DNA of 64,000 nt from Thinopyrum elongatum (lineage: Eukaryota > Streptophyta > Magnoliopsida > Poales > Poaceae), in contig CM022298.1 in NCBI GenBank assembly GCA_011799875.1, positions 290,784,366-290,848,365 of the forward strand, written 5' to 3'. Positions 44,819 through 55,913 of this stretch are shown here, one piece after another; position 1 is the first letter of the stretch, and the number at the start of each line of letters is the position of its first letter. A program made the translations under genes and the position numbers. The notes below the pieces were generated by a model. It ran no database searches and was not told the origin of the DNA. It saw only the letters and a list, made by a program, of their open reading frames with translations.

Positions 44819-47408
44819 GAATCAAGCTTTTGATTTAGGTACCCATTTTGCAATGGGTCCTAGAGAGTTAGCAACAAGGGTCTTAGGAACCCAAATAGTC
44901 CAAGCATAATCATCATAGTTAGTGCCAACAAATTTTGCAAATGTGTAACCATAATTTCCTCTCATGAGGACATAAGATGGGTTGTTCTTGCCGGCAAAAT
45001 CCTTGGGAATGGCCTTGTCCCTATTGATCTTGCCATTCCCAACAACCCCTTTTTCCTTCTCCTTCTCCTTGTGCCCTTTTTGCACAAACACTACCTTTTG
45101 GGGAGGAGGAGGAGTAGGACCGATCTTCTTCTTGTTGCTCTTCTTCTTGTTCTTACCTTTCTTGGATGCGGGGTCAAACCCAATTCCCTCCTTGGCAACA
45201 CACTCCTTTTGGTTACTCAAGAGGTCATTGAGGTTTTTCTCCCCTTGAATGCATGACACGAGCCCTTTCTCAATTTGGGCCTTTAACTTCTTATTCTCCT
45301 CTTGGAGAGAGATGCAATCATGAACAAAGTTAGCCGTACAAGATTCATCATTTAACTCCATATATGGTACGGAAGTAAGTTCCTTAATGGTTGTAGCTTT
45401 AAGTTGAGCATAAGACTCGGTGAGGGCAATGAGGTCACCTTTGACAACCTTGGAACTAGTCACAAGGTATTCATGTTCCTCAACAAGTCTCGTGTGATCA
45501 ACTAGAAGTTGTTCAACTCTAACATTAAGGGCATCCTTGTTCTCAAGAGCAAGTTGCAAAGCATCATTGGTTTTAAAAAAGTCAATTTGCTGAGCTGACA
45601 ATGCTTCCTCAAGTGATGCTCTCATGACACTCTCTTCATGTAGTTCGTGCTCGAGGAGTTTGACTCTCTCTTTTTCCTCTATGAGGTTTTCAACGTTCTC
45701 AGTAAAATCATCGCGTTCGGCGAGTGACTTAAGGAGATCACTAAAACGAGCACGAGCTTCACCATGAAGAGTTTTCATGAAGCCATCAAGGATTCTTCAT
45801 CATTATCCACACCCTCTTCACACTCATCCTCCACTATCTCACATGAGACATTGGGAGTGTAGATGGCGGGTTTTTGAGATTTGGACTTTGCTTTTACCTC
45901 TTTGGCCATAAGGCACCGATGAGTGAAAGGCTTGTCCTCGTTGGGAGAGTCGAAGAGGCCGGTGGTGGAGGAGGAGGTAGTGGCTTGCATGGCAATGGCG
46001 GCCGTGCCCACTTGATCATCATCACTGTCATCTTCATCTCCGGACATGTATTCTTCATGGACTAGAGCCTTGTCATCTTTCCTCTTTGTGAACTTGGTGA
46101 ACTTCTTCTTCTTGAGCACAAGCTTCTCGGACTTGTCTTCGCGTCCCTCATACGGACAATCATGCACAAAGTATCTTGGGCTATCACAATTATAGCATTT
46201 TCTTCGTCCAAACGATCTTCCTTGAAGATTCTTCCCTTTGTTTGCCATGGTCCCAGAGTACTTTTTAACTAAGAGAGCCAAGTCTTCGGCAAAGTCACTT
46301 GCCGGGCATGAAGTGTCAACATCTTCCTCACATGACTCTTCAAACACTTCTTCATCCCTTGAAGGTTGACTAACCACTTTCTTGGCCTTCGAGGCAAGAT
46401 TGGAGTTCTTGGTTGCTTGAGCAATTGCAAAGGTCTTCTTGGACTTGGTCTCCAAAACAACATGAGTGGAGAAAGTGGAGACAACTTGAGCCGCGGTCAA
46501 CTTGTGATAATCCGGAAGTTGATGAATCATCATGACCATGGTATGTTTCGTGAGAACCATAGCATCTATGAACTTGTCCTTGATGAAATCATCATTTGCC
46601 CAAGTGCACCCAAAGGTTTTCAAGTTGAGCACAAGGGACTTCAACCTTCGGTAGACCTCTTCTGCGGACTCACCCTCATTCCTCACAAAGAGATTGACTT
46701 CTTGCGTGAGCAAAGCCAACCTAGATCTTCGTACTGCTTCATCTCCTTCGAGAGCTTCATCAAGGCAATCCCAAATTTCCTTGGCGGTCTTCAGGAGAGC
46801 AATGGAGTCACTATAGTCATCGGTCACCGTGGTGCGCAACATGTTGTGGGCGGTTGCATTGAGTTGATCATCAACCGCTTCTGTTGGAGTGATATTCATC
46901 GGGTCCTTGGGATTGAATCCATTGACCACAATCCACCATAGTTGAGTTGATGCACTGCGAATATGAGACTCCATATCTAGCTTCCATTTAGCAAACGCAT
47001 TAGCTTTCAAAGGGGGTGGAGGCCCAACAGGATTAATGCGAGGGTGTTGCAAGGGCTAGGGTGAGTAAAAGTCTTCCATGGCATTGTACTTGGGAACTTG
47101 AGTGCGAGCCAGAGATGCAAGGGGTTCTCTCGAATCATCTGCATCATGAACGGGATTTGGATCAAATGAGTTTGATGCAGATGTTGAGGGTTTTAAGCGA
47201 GCATAATTTCCTCCTTGACCGAGGAATGAACTTCTTTCAACATGGTGGTTTTGAGGTCCACAAACATTGAAAGAATGTCGGCCGCGGTTAAGGGGGCACC
47301 CGGGTTAACCGGAGCGGCGGGAGCAGTGACCGGAGCACCAAGTGCATCGGGCACGGTGGGGGTGTAAGTTTTCACCATCCTCCACAAGGGGTGCACCACC
47401 TCCCACAT
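44819..47408 (-). pseudogene. gag: Sirevirus gag, frameshifted
   Basis: The N-terminus starts at 47408 (MWEVVHPLWRM), frame-shifts near 47205 and meets a TAG near 47057 before the main block 47052-45775. That block has the Copia gag core (KWKLDMESH, AKEIWDCLDEAL, HQLPDYHKLTAAQV) and a zinc knuckle CX2CX4YX4C in which the usual His is Tyr (CYNCDSPRYFVHDC). The frame then shifts by one base at 45775-45778 into a coiled-coil and Lys-rich C-terminus (45778-44822). The large gag with a coiled-coil extension is typical of Sireviruses. Confidence 0.8.
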
Positions 47409-47460
47409 TCCCTAGGTCGACCATATCCTCTAAGGTTGTAAAACCTTATATTAGAGAACG

Positions 47461-47474
47461 AGGCTCTGATACCA
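47461..47474 (-). promoter_or_regulatory. Primer binding site, tRNA-Met
   Basis: The minus strand reads TGGTATCAGAGCCT three bases inside the LTR edge: the canonical site for initiator tRNA-Met and intact, unlike that of the BARE/Angela element. Confidence 0.9.
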
Positions 47475-48177
47475 ATTGAAAGGATCGATATGATCGACTA
47501 GAGGGGGGTGAATAGGAGACTACAAATTTTAATCTTTCTTGTCAATTTTAAGGTTTAGCGGATAAATAGGGTTCACTAGATATGCAACTAGGTGAACACA
47601 ACCTATATGACACGCAAGCTTAGAGCCAAATATGCTAGGCAACAATCTAATTAGCAAGCCAAAAAGCATACAAAGCAAAGTAAAGTGCGAGAAAGGATTA
47701 ACCACAAGTGAGGCAAGGACGCATATTTTATCCCGAAGTTCACTCTTCCTTGGGGAAGAGCTACTCTCCGTTTAGAGCGGTGCTGGAGCCAAAGCTTGCG
47801 GAACACCACGAAGGCTCACCATAATCTCTTTCGAGTCACCCCTAATGGATGAGCCTCGAATCACTCGGGGTTGGTCTTAAAGGCGACCACCACACCTTTA
47901 CAAACTTCTCCAGAGTACACCACAAGCAAGGAAGCTTCCGGAAGAACCTCTAACCGCATAGGAGCCCAAGCTCCAAGAGTAACAAGTCAATGGGGAAGAA
48001 ATGTTGTGGGGAACGCAATTTGGTTTGGTCAAAGTGTAGATCGGGCCTTGCTCTCCCAATCCCCAAAGTTTCAACAAGTTTGGGTGGAGGGATTGAGAGT
48101 ATTGAACAAAATGAGGTGTAGCAATGGTGGAGCTCAACAAGACGTTAGGGTTAGGGATGGAGGAGGAAGAAGGGGGG

Positions 48178-48185
48178 CTTTTATA
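48178..48185 (-). promoter_or_regulatory. LTR TATA box
   Basis: TATAAAAG on the minus strand, immediately downstream of the palindromic block (48221-48453). That order suggests the block acts as an upstream promoter region. Confidence 0.65.
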
Positions 48186-48220
48186 GTGTTCTTGGTCGGG
48201 TGGCCGTTTCTGCCCGTTGG

Positions 48221-48453
48221 ACCCCGTGCACACGGCCTAAGTCAGCCCCGTGTGCACGGGGTACTCAGGAACAAAAGCACCACCCCGTGCGCACGGGGTC
48301 AAAAGACCCCGTGCGCATGGGGTACCCAGGGAGTTATGTAGTACCTCGGGCGCACGGGGGTCAAAAGACCCCTGGGCGCACGGGGTACCCAGGAAGTTAC
48401 GCAGTACCCTGGGCGCATGAGGTCAGAAGACTCCGTGCGCACGGGGTTCCCAG
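48221..48453. repeat. Palindromic tandem block in Sirevirus LTR
   Basis: About eight copies of CCCCGTGCGCACGGGG and variants (CCCTGGGCGCACGGGG), spaced by GTACCCAGG(A/G)AGTTA(C/T)G(C/T)AGTA or TCAAAAGA. The paired units are about 65-70 bp. High GC and CpG contrast with the flanks. Confidence 0.8.
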
Positions 48454-48807
48454 AAACTTTCTGTTGCAAACTTTCTGAGTACCACAGGCAAGCACACTAC
48501 GGATATAAGTGGTAGGAGTGGGTATACTGGTGTTTAAGTTTTGGCAATGGCATTCCCACAAAACACAGATCCACACGGACCCCTCTTAATAGTGCGGTCT
48601 TTCCTACGACTCGAATCAAACCAAAAACAAAACCTTCTAATTGTCGGTAGACCATGCCTTTGATCTTTTTCAGTTGGGGGTTCGCACACCTCCATCAAGA
48701 ACAACTTGGAACCAATATCCTGAGATAAACTTTAGCACCCGATGTTAGTTCCACTAACCATGTTGTCATCACACCAAAATATAATTTAAGTGACACATGC
48801 ACTTTCA

Positions 48808-50680
48808 GGGGTATCTTCACCTCGACCGGAAGCACAAAGAGTTGCTCCTCAACCTACTGCACCTACTAAAAATATTTATTATGAAATTCCTTCGGGTATG
48901 ATAGAGAAACTGCTAGCTAATCCTTATGCAGGAGATGGAACATTACATCTTGATATGCACCTAATCTATGTGGATGAAGTTTGTGGATTATTTAAGCTTT
49001 GCAGGTTTGCCCAGAGATGAAGTTAAGAAGAAGGTTTTCCCTTTATCTTTGAAGGGAAAAGCATTGACATGGTATAGGCTATGTGATGATATTGGAGCTT
49101 GGGACCGGAACCGATTGAAATTGGAATTTCATCAGGAGTTTTATCCTATGCATCTAGTTCATCGCGATCGGAATTATATATATAATTTTTGGCCTCGTGA
49201 AGGAGAAAGTATCGCTCAAGCTTGGGGGAGGCTTAAGTCAATTATGTATTCATGCCCCAATCATGAGCTCTCAAGAGAAATTATTATACATAATTTTTAT
49301 GCTCGGTTTTCTCGTGATGATCAATCCATGCTCGATACTTCTTGTACTGATTCTTCTATGAAGAAGACTATTGAATTCAGATGGGATCTTTTGGAAAGAA
49401 TTAAATGTAACTCTAAAGATTGGGAGCTCGACAAAGGTAAAGAGTCAGGTATAAAGCTTGAGTTTGATTGTGTTAAAACTTTTATGGATACCGATGCTTT
49501 TCATAATTTTAGCACTAAGTATGGACTTGACACTGAGATAGTAGCTTCCTTTTGTGAATCTTTTGCTACTCATGTTAATCTCCCTAAGGAGAAGTGGTTT
49601 AAATATCATCCACCTATTGAAGTAGAAGTAGAGGAACCTACTAAAGCTGAAGAGGAAATTATTACTTATAGTGCTAATCCAGTTATTCCTACTGCTTATA
49701 TTGAGAAACCCCCTTTTCCTATAAGGATAAAAGAACATGCTGAGGTTTCAACTGTGGTTCAAAAAAGTTATATAAGAACACCTATACCCTCTGAACAAAT
49801 TAAAGTTGAACCTAATGTTGCTATGGTTAAAGATATCTTGGTTGATAACATTGATGGGCATGTTATTTATTTCTGTGATGACGCTACTAGAATTGCTAAA
49901 CCCGATGAAAAAGATAAAAATAGACTTGTTGTTGGCATGCCTGTTGTCTCTGTTAAAATAGGAGATCATTGTTATCATGGCTTATGTGATTTGGGTGCTA
50001 GTGTGAGTGCTATCCCGTTTACTTTATATCAAGAAATTATGATTGATATTGCACCAACTGAGATAGAAGTCATTGATGTTACTATTAAGCTTGCTAATAG
50101 AGATACTATCACACCACTTCTGATTGTTAGAGATGTTGAAGTCTTGTGTGGGAAAATAAAATACCCTACTGATTTTCTAGTTCTTGGTTCCCCACAAGAT
50201 TATTTTTGTCCCATTATATTTGGTAGAGCTTTCCTGAATATGGTTAATGCTAAGATAGATTGCACTAAGGAAACTATTAGTGTAAGTTTTGGTGATGTGT
50301 CTCATGAGTTTAATTTCTCCAAATTTTGTAGACAACCTCGTGATAAAGAATTACCTAGTAAGGATGAAATTATTGGTCTTGCTTCTATTGTCGTGCCTCC
50401 TACTGATCCGTTAGAACAATATTTGCTAGACCACGAAAATGACATGCATATGAATGAAAGAAACAAAATAGATGAGATATTCTTTAAACAAATGCCTATT
50501 TTGAAATACAATTTGCCTGTTGAGACTCTCGGAGATCCTCTACCACCCAAGAGTGGTCCCGTGTTTGAGCTTAAGCAATTGCCCGATACATTGAAATATG
50601 CTTACCTTGATGAAAAGAAAATATATCTTGTTATTATTAGTGCTAACCTTTCAGATCATGAAGAAAGGAGATTATTGTAA
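48808..50680 (+). pseudogene. gag: Athila-type gag and protease
   Basis: Begins abruptly at the Sirevirus junction (GVSSPRPEAQRV). A one-base insertion near 49000 shifts frame (GLFKL then AGLPRDEVKKK). The gag core follows (FPLSLKGKALTWY, WPREGESIAQAWGRLK), a Pro/Glu-rich linker, and an aspartic protease with CDLGASVSAIP at about 49990-50020, the usual Athila form. The frame ends at TAA (50678-50680), but homology continues in frame after it. Confidence 0.85.
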
Positions 50681-52420
50681 ATTCTGAGGAAGCACCGTGC
50701 CACTATTGGATATACTCTTGATGATCTTAAGGTCATTAGTCCCACTCTATGTCAGTACAAGATTAATATGGAGCCTGATGCTAAGCCAGTTGTTGATCAC
50801 CAGCAAATATTAAATCCTAAGATGAAGGAAGTGGTAAGAAATGAAATATTAAATCTTCTGGAAGTAGGTATAACCTATCCTAGAGCTGATAGTAGACGGG
50901 TAAGTCCTGTTCATTGTGTCCCTAAGAAGGGAGGTATTACTGTTGTCCCTATTGATAAAAATGAAATTATCCCAGAAAGAATTGTAGCAGGTTATAGGAT
51001 GGTAATTGATTTTAGAAAACTAAACAAAGCTACTAGGAAAGATCATTACCCTCTACCATTCATTGATCAAATGCTAGAAAGATTATAAAAACATACACAT
51101 TTCTGTTTTCTAGATGGATACTCTGGTTTTTCCCAAATACCTGTGTCACAAGAGGATCAAGAAAAAACTACTTTTACATGCCCTTTTAGTACTTTTGCTT
51201 ATAGACGTATGCCTTTTGGCTTATGCAATGCACCCGCTTCCTTTCAAAGATGTATGACTGCTATATTCTCTAACTTATGTGAAAAGATTGTTGAGATTTT
51301 CATGGACGATTTTTCCATTTACGGAACTTCTTTTGATGATTGCTTCAGCAACCGTGATCGAGTTTTGCACAGATGTGAAGAAACTAATCTTGTCTTGAAT
51401 TGGGAGAAGTGCCACTTTATGGTGAATGAAGGTATTGTCTTGGGGCACAAAATTTCCGAAAGAGGTATTGAAGTTGATAAAGCTAAAGTTGATGCAATTG
51501 AGAAAATGCCATGTCCTAAAGACATCAAAGGTATAAGAAGTTTCCTTGGTCATGCTAGCTTCTATAGGAGATTTATTAAAGACTTCTCTAAAATTTCTAT
51601 GCCTCTTACTAATCTCTTGCAAAAAGATGCTCCATTCGTTTTTTATGATGATTGTGTAGAAGCATTCGAAATACTTAAGAAAGCCTTAATCTCTGCACCC
51701 ATTGTTCAACCACCCGATTGGAACCTACCCTCTGAAATTATGTGTGGTGCTAGTGATTATGCTGTTGGTGTTGTTTTAGGACAAAGAGTTGATAACAAAT
51801 TAAATGTCATCCATTATGCTAGTAAAACTCTCGACAGTGCTAAAAGAAATTATGCTACCACCGAAAAGGAATTTTTAGCAGTTGTGTTTGCTTGTGATAA
51901 GTTCAGGTCTTACATAGTTGATTCTAAAGTAATTGTTCACACCGATCATGCTGCTATTAAATACATTATGGAAAAGAAAGATGCTAAACCTAGACTCATT
52001 AGGTGGGTTCTTTTGCTACAAGAATTTGATTTACATATCACAGATAGGAAGGGAGCTGAGAACCGAGTAGCTGATAACTTGTCTAGGTTAGAAAACATTC
52101 TTAATGACCCACTACCTATTGATGATAGCTTTCCCGACGAACAACTACCTGTCATAAATGCTTCTCGTAACACTCCTTGGTATGCAGACTATGCAAATTA
52201 TATTGTTGCCAAATTTATACCACCTAGTTTCACATACCAACAAAAGAAAAGGTTTTTCTATGATTTAAGACATTACTTTTGGGATGATCCGCATCTTTAT
52301 AAAGGAGTACATGGTATTATTAGACATTGTATACCTGAGCATGAACGGGAACAAATCCTACGGAAGTGTCATTCCGAGGCTTACGGAGAACACCATGCGG
52401 GAGACAGAACTGCACACAAG
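50681..52420 (+). pseudogene. pol: Athila-type reverse transcriptase and RNase H
   Basis: In frame with gag after the 50678 TAA. Motifs: VHCVPKKGGITVV, YRMVIDFRKLNKAT, a TAA at 51086-51088, [28 protein letters not shown], catalytic FMDDF (intact, near 51300), [13 protein letters not shown], then RNase H ([30 protein letters not shown]) and the integrase zinc-finger start. The coding frame is lost at a one-base deletion near 52420. Confidence 0.88.
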
Positions 52421-53522
52421 TATTACAATCTGTGTTTTATTGGCCTACTCTTTTCAAAGATGCTCGTAAGTTTGTTCTATCTTGTGATGAATGTCAAAGA
52501 ATTGGTAATATTGGTAGACGTTAGGAAATGCCTATGAATTATTCACTTGTTATTGAACCATTTGATGTTTGGGGATTTGATTATATGGGACCTTTTCCTT
52601 CCTCCAATGGATATACTCATATTTTAGTTGCTATTAATTACGTTACTAAGTGGGTAGAAGCTATTCCAACTAGTAGTTCTGATCACAACACTTCTATTAA
52701 AATGCTTAAAGAAGTTATTTTCCCGAGGTTTGGAGTCCCTAGATATTTAATGACAGACAATGGTTCACACTTCATTCATGGTGCTTTCCGTAAATTGCTT
52801 GCTAAATATGATGTTAACCATAGAATTGCATCTCCTTATCATCCTCAGTCTAGCGGTCAAGTAGAATTAAGTAATAGGGAAATAAAGTTGATCTTGCAAA
52901 AGACCGTCAACAGATCTAGGAAACATTGGTCTAAGAAACTTGATGATGCACTATGGGCTTATAGAACTGCTTATAAAAATCCTATGGGTATGTCTCCATA
53001 TAAAATGGTTTATGGAAAAGCATGTCACCTACCTCTTGAATTAGAACATAAAGCTTATTGGGCAATTAAAGAGCTCAACTATGATTTTTAAAGCTTATTG
53101 GGCGAAAAGAGGTTATTTGACATTAGCTCACTTGATGAATGGAGAACCCAAGCCTACGAAAATGCTAAATTGTTTAAAAAAAAGTCAAAAGATGGCATGA
53201 CAAAATAATACAAAAGCGAGAATTTAATGTAGGTGACCAAGTCTTGCTATACAATTCTCGTTTAAGATTTTTTGCAGGAAAACTTCTCTCAAAATGGGAA
53301 GGGCCTTACATTATCGAAGAAGTTTATCGTTCCGGTGCTATCAAGATCAACAACACCGAAGGAACCAACCCGAAGGTGGTGAATGGGCAAAGAATCAAGC
53401 ATTATATCTCAGGTATGCCTATAAATATTGAAACTAATATTATTCATTCCATAACACCGGAGGAATACATAAAGGAAACCTTTCAGAACACTCCAGAATC
53501 CTGGAAAGGAATAGTTATGTGA
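52421..53522 (+). pseudogene. pol: Athila-type integrase
   Basis: After the frameshift the HHCC finger continues ([14 protein letters not shown]), then a TAG at 52522-52524, then the DDE core in 52528-53091 ([27 protein letters not shown]). A one-base insertion near 53088 and a one-base deletion near 53180 follow. The C-terminal domain is in 53244-53522 (LLYNSRLRFFAGKLLSKWEGPY). Confidence 0.88.
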
Positions 53523-53751
53523 TACGGTAAGTAAACCGATTCCAAAAGTTCCATAAAAGCAATTTTACCCCGTTTTGGAATATTTAAAAAATTAGGAAAA
53601 TAATAAGTAGTCCGGAAAGCGCACGAGCAGCCGACAAGCCTGAGGGGCGCGCCATACCCCCCTGGGCGTGCCTCCCGAGCTTGTGGTGAGCTCATGTGCC
53701 ATCCGGACTCTATTTTCTCCCAGATTACTTGTTTTGCATGGTAAAAACTCA

Positions 53752-53760
53752 CTATATAAT
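53752..53760 (+). promoter_or_regulatory. Candidate TATA box of the Athila accessory ORF
   Basis: CTATATAAT lies 83 bp before the ATG at 53843. It suggests the accessory ORF has its own promoter rather than being made only from spliced element RNA. The start site is not known. Confidence 0.4.
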
Positions 53761-53842
53761 CTCCCGGAGTTTTTGCCCACCGTATCACGAAAATATCCGT
53801 TGTTCTTGTTTTGAGCTATTTTTCTGATAGATCTAGATCGCC

Positions 53843-54361
53843 ATGACGTCTGCAAGATCATCCAAGGATAAGTTCTACATGGAGGTCATCAACCCTTACC
53901 TGCCAGAAGTGATGAAACACACTAAAACCATCGAGATGCGTGAGGGGGTGCTTCACATCTGGGATGTTCAAGGGCCAAAGAAGAACGGAAGCATGGAGAC
54001 GAGGCTCGAAGTGGTGGAGCAGGAGGTCTTTAAGTGCCAAGGGATGGTGGAACGCGGACTCAACACCAACCACTCCATGATCACGGAATTCACCCGTGAT
54101 CACAAGCTGGACAACAATAATATTCGAGAGGCCATCTTCAAGCTTCACGAGAGAATTGAGCACCTCGAAGCCCAGATCTATGACCTGCAAAACCAAAACT
54201 ATGAGTATGAATCCAGGTTTAAGAGGATGACTCTAGCTGCAGATTTCAAGATTCTGGAGACTCGTGCACCCTTCTACGATGGTGAGCCTATGCCTTGGAA
54301 GACAGAGGACAAGCCTCCCACAACATCAACTTCATCATCACCACCTCCGAAGGAGACTTGA
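53843..54361 (+). CDS. Accessory coiled-coil ORF of the Athila element, intact
   Basis: 172 aa, MTSARSSKDKFYMEVINPYL... to ...SSPPPKET. The start codon sits in GCCATGA context just past a run of stops. An N-terminal globular part (1-50) is followed by a long predicted coiled coil (about 55-145, with LHERIEHLEAQIYDLQNQN) and a Ser/Pro/Thr tail. No membrane segment or signal peptide, so it is unlike a viral envelope despite its env position. It is the only undamaged reading frame in this element. GC content and codon use differ from the AT-rich gag-pol next to it, hinting at separate origin. Function unknown; possibly dimerisation or RNA/protein binding. Confidence 0.7.
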   Translation: MTSARSSKDKFYMEVINPYLPEVMKHTKTIEMREGVLHIWDVQGPKKNGSMETRLEVVEQEVFKCQGMVERGLNTNHSMITEFTRDHKLDNNNIREAIFKLHERIEHLEAQIYDLQNQNYEYESRFKRMTLAADFKILETRAPFYDGEPMPWKTEDKPPTTSTSSSPPPKET

Positions 54362-55898
54362 GTACACGGGTATGGGAACTCCCCTTGGCTTGTGCCAAGC
54401 TTGGGGGAGGTGCCCCGGCATCGTATCACCATCACATCTTTATCTTTAACATTTATCTTAGTTTGATCCTTTTGGCTAAATCGTAATCTAGTAGAATAAA
54501 AGTTTTAGTATGATCTAGTCCTTAAGTTTTTTGCTTCGTGATCTATCCATGTAATCGAGTATCAGGGTTATATAATAAATATTAGTTTTGAGTTGAGACT
54601 TTTACTTTCTTGCATTGAGCTTAGAGATGTAAAAGAATAAAAGAAATAAAATATTATGTAATAATCTTACGGAGAGTGATGACTTCACATATAAGAAGTA
54701 TAATGCATGAAATTTGTTGAAGGTTGACAAACATAGTATTGGTCATTGTTGCAATTAATGGGGAGTAATAAAGAAAGAGAGGTCGCACATATAAATACAC
54801 TATCTTGGACATCCTTTATGATTGTGAGCACTCATTAAAATATTATATGCTAATAGGTTGATGTTAGACAAGAAAGACAATGTAATGGGTTATGTTTTCT
54901 TATATCCGAATAGAAGTTATAATGTCATGGATCCTCCAACATGTTGAGTTTGCTTTCCATCCCATGCTAGCCAAAAATTCCACATCAAGTAGAGATACTA
55001 CTTGTGCATCCAAAAACCGTTAACCCAGTTTCATGTCATGAGAGTCCACTATATCTACCTATGGATTGAGTAAGATCCTTCAAGTAAGTTGCCATCGGTG
55101 CAAAGCAATAAAAATGCTCTCTAAATATGTATGATCTTTTAGTGTGAGGGAAATAAGCTTTGTACGAAATTTTGATGGGGAAGAAATAAAAGCGACGGAT
55201 TGCATAATAAAGTTCTCTATCACAAGCAGCAATATAAAGTGGCATTCCTTTGCATTACGATTTTGTGCATCCAAATAAAAAGCGCATGACAACCTCTGCT
55301 TCCCTCTGCGAAGGGCCTATCTTTTATTTTTATTACTTACCTTTATGTAAGAGTCATGGTTATCTTCACCATTCCTTTTATTTTTCTCTTTTTGGCAAGC
55401 ACTATGTGTTGGGGAAAGATCTAGACATACATATCCAATCAGTTGTAAGTGATCATAAGTTATTATTGTTAACATTACCCTTGAGGTAAATGGTTGGGAG
55501 GCAAAATTATAATCCCCCATCTTTCTATGTGTCTGATTGAAACTTTGATCTCATAAGTATCGTGTGAGTGTTAGCAATTATGAAAGACTAAATGATGGTT
55601 GAGTATGTGAACTTGCTAATTAAAAGCTCTTACATTGACTCTTGCTGACATTATGAAAAATTGCAATTGCATCAATGACTGAGATCATAGTTTGTTAGTT
55701 TCCAATGAAGTTTATGGTTCATACTTTAGCTTGTGAACAAACTATCAATTTATCATGAGAAGTTATATGACAATATGTTGCTGTTCTAAAAATGATCATG
55801 ATGCTCTCATGTCCGTATTTTGTTTTATCGACATCTCTATCTCTAAACATGTGGTCATGATTATCGATTTTGGCTTTCGCTTGAGGACAAGCGAGGTC
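54362..55898 (+). other. Athila 3' non-coding region
   Basis: 1.5 kb, AT-rich, no gene-like frame. Long spacers before the 3' LTR are usual in this lineage. The end carries CTTGAGGACAAGCGAGGTC before the polypurine tract. Confidence 0.7.
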
Positions 55899-55913
55899 TA
55901 AGCTTGGGGGAGT
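55899..55913 (+). promoter_or_regulatory. Polypurine tract, Athila element
   Basis: AAGCTTGGGGGAGT directly precedes the LTR at 55914. It primes plus-strand DNA synthesis. The same string is typical of Triticeae Athila elements. Confidence 0.85.

Larger units (their letters stand above)
36135..48807 (-). mobile_element. Sirevirus-type Copia element, 3' LTR missing
   Basis: Minus strand: LTR 48807-47478, tRNA-Met primer site, gag, protease, integrase, [LINE], reverse transcriptase, RNase H, then a long 3' region with an extra gene and CCCCGTGCGCACGGGG palindromes. Long gag, an env-position gene, repeated polypurine stretches (CTAGGGGGAG at 39060-39051) and palindromes shared by LTR and 3' region are Sirevirus traits. 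No second LTR occurs before the CACTA end at 36134. Either that transposon inserted here and displaced the remainder, or the element is truncated. Every coding region has stops or frameshifts. It lies against Athila gag at 48808. Confidence 0.85.
47478..48807 (-). repeat. 5' LTR of the Sirevirus-type element
   Basis: 1330 bp. On the minus strand it begins TGAAAGTGCATGTGTCAC and ends ...CGATCCTTTCA, with TGAAAG/CTTTCA inverted termini. It contains a TATA box and the palindrome-rich tandem block. Confidence 0.88.

Noticed and set aside
45775..45778. ATGA stop-start overlap between two gag-region ORFs, like translational coupling
   Set aside because: A one-base deletion within a single gag frame explains it more simply; plant nuclear elements do not use such coupling.
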